From Candidatus Flexicrinis affinis (GTDB taxonomy: Bacteria > Chloroflexota > Anaerolineae > Aggregatilineales > Phototrophicaceae): 64,000 nt of DNA. The notes under the pieces are model-generated. The model was not told where the DNA came from, searched no databases, and saw only the letters and a program-made list of their open reading frames with translations. Positions within the stretch are counted from its first letter, which is position 1. Each line of letters begins with the position of its first letter. This document shows, piece by piece, positions 60,943-64,000 of the stretch. The translations under genes and the position numbers were made by a program. The DNA is taken from NCBI GenBank assembly GCA_016716525.1, contig JADJWE010000004.1:248001-312000 (forward strand), in the 5' to 3' direction.

Positions 60943-62226
60943 TCACCCCGCCGGCTCGACCACCGGCTCGGGCTCAGGCGTTGCGGCGAACACAGGCGCC
61001 GCGCGGGCAGCAGGGGACGTGCGCAGGCGGATGACGTGCGATAGCCCGAGCAGCGCGACCGAGCTGACCGCCATGCCGATCAGGAACACGCTCAGTTGGC
61101 CGCCTTCGATCATGAGTCCCGCAACAACGGCCATCAGCGTATACGGAATCTTGGTGAGCAGCGCCACGGTCGACAACGTCGTCGCGCGGATGGCGCTGGG
61201 CGTGCGCTGGTTGATGACGACGCTCAGCCATGTGCGCGAGGTCGAACCGGCCATGTGCATCAGCAGCAGCGGCAGAACGCCCCACGCGCCGAGCGGTGCG
61301 GTCATCAGCAGGAGCGCGCCGAACAGCCCGAGATTGACCAGCGTCAGACCGGCGACATCGCCCAAGCGCCGCCGCAGGAACGGCAGAAAGCGGATGATGA
61401 CGGCGATCACCACATAGGCGCCGCTGGAGATGAACGCCTGCTCGTCCGGCCCGAAGCCGAAGCTGATGGCGACGGCGGGCTGCACGATGCCCCAACTATA
61501 GATGAAGAACACGCCCGTCAGGCCGAACATCAGCGGGACGAACATGCGCAGGTGTGGCTTGACCAGTTCGCGCGCGCCGGTCGCCAGTTGGGCGAAATAG
61601 CCGCGCACCGTGAATCGCGCCGGTTCACCGACCTTCGGTTCGGTCAGGCCGAGCGCCGCGACAAACCCGAGCAGGAACGCCACACCCCACGCCCAATGCG
61701 GCAGGCGCACGTCGACCTGATACATCCACGCGCCGATCAGGATACACGCCATCAACGTGACAAGGCTGACCGAACTGCTGGCGGCCGCCACTCGGTCGTA
61801 GTCGTGTTCGAGCTTACGCTCCTTGAGCGAATCGTAGGTCAGCGCCTCGGCCGCCCCACTGTACAGCGCGATGCCGACCTGAAACATCAGGAATCCGACG
61901 ATCAGCCCGCTGGCCGCCGTGGCCGACCCCATGACGAGGAAACCGATCCCGTTGATCAGCATGGCCGCGCGCAGGGTCCACCGCTTGCCGATGATGTCGG
62001 CCAGCGCGCCGGTCGGGATCTCCATGAACAGGCCGAAGGCGAAGCCGAGCGCATCGTTCAGTCCGAGCTGGCCGAACGTCATGAACAACTGCCAGAAAAA
62101 GATCCAGTTGCCGCCGATGAACACGGCACTTTCGGCCGCGGTCATCAGGTAGTTGACACGGATGTTGGGGATATCGGCGTGTGGCAGTACGCGCAGGGTA
62201 TTTCGGCGCAGAAACGGTGTTGTCAT
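60943..62226 (-). CDS. MFS transporter
   Basis: A 427-residue protein with about twelve helices. A typical MFS loop 2-3 is GALADIIGKRWTLRAAMLIN (a G-x-x-x-D-x-x-G-R/K-R motif, here DIIGKRW), and the middle cytosolic loop lies near GLTEPKVGEPARFTVRGYFA. It resembles the drug/sugar exporter-like group with a short loop after helix 6. Substrate unknown. The start is ATG 62226. Confidence 0.88.
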   Translation of the reverse strand: MTTPFLRRNTLRVLPHADIPNIRVNYLMTAAESAVFIGGNWIFFWQLFMTFGQLGLNDALGFAFGLFMEIPTGALADIIGKRWTLRAAMLINGIGFLVMGSATAASGLIVGFLMFQVGIALYSGAAEALTYDSLKERKLEHDYDRVAAASSSVSLVTLMACILIGAWMYQVDVRLPHWAWGVAFLLGFVAALGLTEPKVGEPARFTVRGYFAQLATGARELVKPHLRMFVPLMFGLTGVFFIYSWGIVQPAVAISFGFGPDEQAFISSGAYVVIAVIIRFLPFLRRRLGDVAGLTLVNLGLFGALLLMTAPLGAWGVLPLLLMHMAGSTSRTWLSVVINQRTPSAIRATTLSTVALLTKIPYTLMAVVAGLMIEGGQLSVFLIGMAVSSVALLGLSHVIRLRTSPAARAAPVFAATPEPEPVVEPAG

Positions 62227-62337
62227 GGGCTACGACTGTTGACTGAACACCGAGATTGTATGGCGGATCGGTGATGACTGTATAGCTCCGTGACCCATAA
62301 TGACCCACTAAATGGTGTCGACTCTGACGCGATGGAG

Positions 62338-63687
62338 TCAGTTCGACGGCGTATTGGTGGCGAACAGCACTGGGGGCGAGGTGTTTGTCGGCTGTGGTGT
62401 GGATGTTGGCGGGATGCGGCCCGTCCAGCGTACCTGCCATACGTACCCGTAGATGAAATCGGCGACCAGCAGCGTCCCGTCGGGGGCGATGGTGACGTCG
62501 GTCGGGCGGATCAGGCCGGTGACGAACGGCTCGGGCGTGAACGCGGCGAGGAGCTCGGGGTCAGTCGGCACGCGGTCGGGCTCGATGCGGATGACCCGCT
62601 GGCCTTCGGGCACCCCGTTCCACAGCGTGACGAACACCGAGCCAAAATAGTTGGCCGGGAACTGCGTGCCGGTATAGACAGTCACGCCGCGCGGCAAGGT
62701 GAGCGACGGCAGCGGAACAAGATCGGGCAGGATGTCGAGCGAGAAGTCGGTCGGCGGGCAGTCCTCACAGCCACGCGGACGCCAGAACGGGAACCCGTAG
62801 TGACCGCCTTGGACGACCGACAGCACGCGGTCGCCGATGCCGCCGTAGGTGCCGTTGTCGGTGGCGTACAGCCGGCCATCCGGCGCAAACGCCAGATCGT
62901 ACGGCTCGCGGAAGCCTTCGGCGTAGATGTCGATCGCCCCGTTTTGCGGCTGAACGCGCAGGATCGACGCTTCGTAGGGCTGCTGTGTGGCGTGACGCTC
63001 GAACTGCGGGTTGGTCGGCTCGGCGCGGTCGCTCAGGCTGCTGACGCCGAGGTAGATGAACCCGTCGGGGCCGGCCGTGACGCCCTCGGGCTGACCGGTC
63101 ACCCCGTCGCGGCAGCACGGCAGATCGCCAACGAGAAGGATCAACGACCCGTCGGGGGTGCGTCGCCACAACGCGCCCGCGCCGTCTTCGGTGCGCGACG
63201 ACACGAACAGGATGTCGGTGCCGGGCAGGAACGCCAACCCCACCGGCGAATCGAATGCCGCGGTGATCCGTTCGACTGTGCCTGACGTGTCCATCGCGTA
63301 GACCGAGCCGCGGCGCGTGCCGTTTTCCAGCACGGTTGCATAGAGACGTCCGTCCGGCCCGAACGCGACTTGCTGCGGCTGGCCGGGGAACTGACCGTAC
63401 AGCGCGATCTCAAAGCCGGGCGGGACCTGCAGACGTTCGAGCCATCCGTCGAGATCGTTCTCGCACGGGAAGTCGTCGCACGACCAGCCCGTCGGAAACG
63501 TCAAGACGGCGGCTTGCGGCGTGATAGCTGGTGGCGCGCCTGCCGAACTAGGCGGCGTCGGTGTCAGAATCGGGATGACGGGCTGGGCGGCGGCACTCAG
63601 CCACATCAGGCCCAACAAGAACCCCAACGTCAGCAAACGAAGGGGTTGGAATCGTAGGTGTCGCGGTGATGGTTTCTGCGTGTTCAC
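62338..63687 (-). CDS. Secreted PQQ-dependent sugar dehydrogenase-like protein
   Basis: A 449-residue protein with a signal peptide (RLLTLGFLLGLMWLSAAAQP), a Pro/Ser linker and a six-bladed propeller of the glucose/sorbosone dehydrogenase family: VPPGFEIALYGQFPGQPQQV, FGPDGRLYATVLENGTRRGS, YLGVSSLSDRAEPTNPQFER, GFREPYDLAFAPDGRLYATD and YGFPFWRPRGCEDCPPTDFS. It should oxidise a sugar or alcohol outside the cell, or be a non-enzymatic relative. The last 30 residues are Thr/Pro rich (STPQPTNTSPPVLFATNTPS). Confidence 0.9.
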   Translation of the reverse strand: MNTQKPSPRHLRFQPLRLLTLGFLLGLMWLSAAAQPVIPILTPTPPSSAGAPPAITPQAAVLTFPTGWSCDDFPCENDLDGWLERLQVPPGFEIALYGQFPGQPQQVAFGPDGRLYATVLENGTRRGSVYAMDTSGTVERITAAFDSPVGLAFLPGTDILFVSSRTEDGAGALWRRTPDGSLILLVGDLPCCRDGVTGQPEGVTAGPDGFIYLGVSSLSDRAEPTNPQFERHATQQPYEASILRVQPQNGAIDIYAEGFREPYDLAFAPDGRLYATDNGTYGGIGDRVLSVVQGGHYGFPFWRPRGCEDCPPTDFSLDILPDLVPLPSLTLPRGVTVYTGTQFPANYFGSVFVTLWNGVPEGQRVIRIEPDRVPTDPELLAAFTPEPFVTGLIRPTDVTIAPDGTLLVADFIYGYVWQVRWTGRIPPTSTPQPTNTSPPVLFATNTPSN

Positions 63688-63724
63688 AGCGAGACAGTGT
63701 AGCGGGTGCGGCCGAACGTGTACA

Positions 63725-63946
63725 GGGATAAGAGGAAAGGGGTAGGGGATAAGTCAGGGCGCGGTGTTTCAACACGCGCGCCCCGGCGGTATTCGCTGTG
63801 TGTCGTGGTATCTACAGAATCGGCGATGCAATCGCTGCCAATGGCCGAAATTGGACACGGCCATGCCGCGTCCCTACGAATCGGGTAGGTGAGTAATGGA
63901 CTCGCGCCGTTCTACTGACGACTGACAACTGAAGACTGCTAACTTC
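63725..63946. repeat. Intergenic heptamer arrays and palindrome upstream of the secreted dehydrogenase
   Basis: A first array, GGGATAA, GAGGAAA, GGGGTAG, GGGATAA, GTCAGGG, runs from 63725 to 63759 in perfect 7-base phase. A GGACACGGC-CAT-GCCGCGTCC palindrome lies at 63853-63873. A second array, reading CAGTCTT, CAGTTGT, CAGTCGT, CAGTAGA on the minus strand, ends at 63946, two bases from a stop codon. Confidence 0.7.
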
Positions 63947-63947
63947 C

Positions 63948-64000
63948 CTATCGCATCATCCGCAGGACGGACAGCACGCGCCCCTGCACGCGGCACACCG
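63948..64000 (-). CDS. C-terminal end of a probable LexA repressor
   Basis: Only the last sixteen codons are in the window: VCRVQGRVLSVLRMMR, then TAG. The V-x-V-Q-G-R-V-x-x-V-L-R ending is that of LexA repressors, whose C-terminal peptidase domain ends in G-[KR]-V-[VL]-x-V-[LI]-R. The gene runs off the right edge. Another peptidase S24 protein would look similar. Confidence 0.5.
   Translation of the reverse strand, partial: VCRVQGRVLSVLRMMR

Overview
This is a 64 kb, GC-rich, densely coding bacterial chromosome segment with about 60 protein genes. I see no rRNA, tRNA, CRISPR array, transposase or phage gene. Gene content points to a free-living Anaerolineae-like member of the Chloroflexota, perhaps a metagenome-derived genome. 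The reasons are the secreted proteins with PTPTP/TPTPDPN-type linkers, the TPR and WD40 proteins, the SCO1664/DUF3090/phosphomutase trio otherwise familiar from Actinobacteria, a twin-arginine molybdopterin enzyme, and intergenic gaps packed with short repeats. That assignment is inference; no marker gene settles it.

Layout. 1-10952: a dienelactone-hydrolase-like start, a RibD/DHFR-like reductase, a PAP2-like membrane protein, a NUDIX hydrolase, a DMT transporter, a large GT-C-like membrane protein, a TPR protein, a lipoprotein parvulin isomerase, two unrecognised proteins and a FemAB-like ligase. 11336-17180: a complete Mrp Na+/H+ antiporter operon with A and B fused, then C, D, E, F, G. 17194-25365: hydrolase, nucleotidyltransferase-like protein, secreted repeat protein, DMT transporter with a histidine-rich tail, TrmH-type methyltransferase, M19 dipeptidase and a membrane-anchored sulfite-oxidase-family enzyme. 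25614-37439: rhomboid protease, three tandem membrane-anchored TPR paralogues, double-GNAT protein, several secreted proteins, a phosphodiesterase and a WD40 protein. 37476-40688: a CRP/FNR-like site ahead of a SnoaL-like plus double-DUF2249 pair, xanthine phosphoribosyltransferase and a SIMPL protein. 40895-46725: dehydrogenases and a sugar isomerase/epimerase that look like a sugar or polyol pathway, interrupted by a PIN toxin-antitoxin pair. 46985-53132: a secreted protein, the SCO1664 module, a threonine-dehydratase-like enzyme, a cold-shock protein and a GT2 glycosyltransferase. 53256-64000: an RluB-type pseudouridine synthase with a long RG-rich repeat tail that is broken by a frameshift, a hydrolase, glutaminyl cyclotransferase, D-2-hydroxyacid dehydrogenase, flavin reductase, homogentisate dioxygenase, an MFS transporter, a glucose/sorbosone-dehydrogenase-like protein and the end of a probable lexA.

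The most unusual feature is not a gene. Nearly every longer intergenic gap is a mosaic of a few recurring modules: tandem heptamers (CAGNNNN, GAGNNNN, GGGNNAA) that often begin within a few bases of a stop codon; nonamer arrays (about ACACAGAGG) with a fixed GATTGAACC leader; two families of about 21-bp palindromes; C-rich/G-rich hairpins; and a roughly 125-bp element whose ends are conserved while its central palindrome differs. They concentrate between convergent genes, and two modules are bounded by heptamer arrays in inverted orientation. Function (3'-end processing, termination or mobility) is untested.
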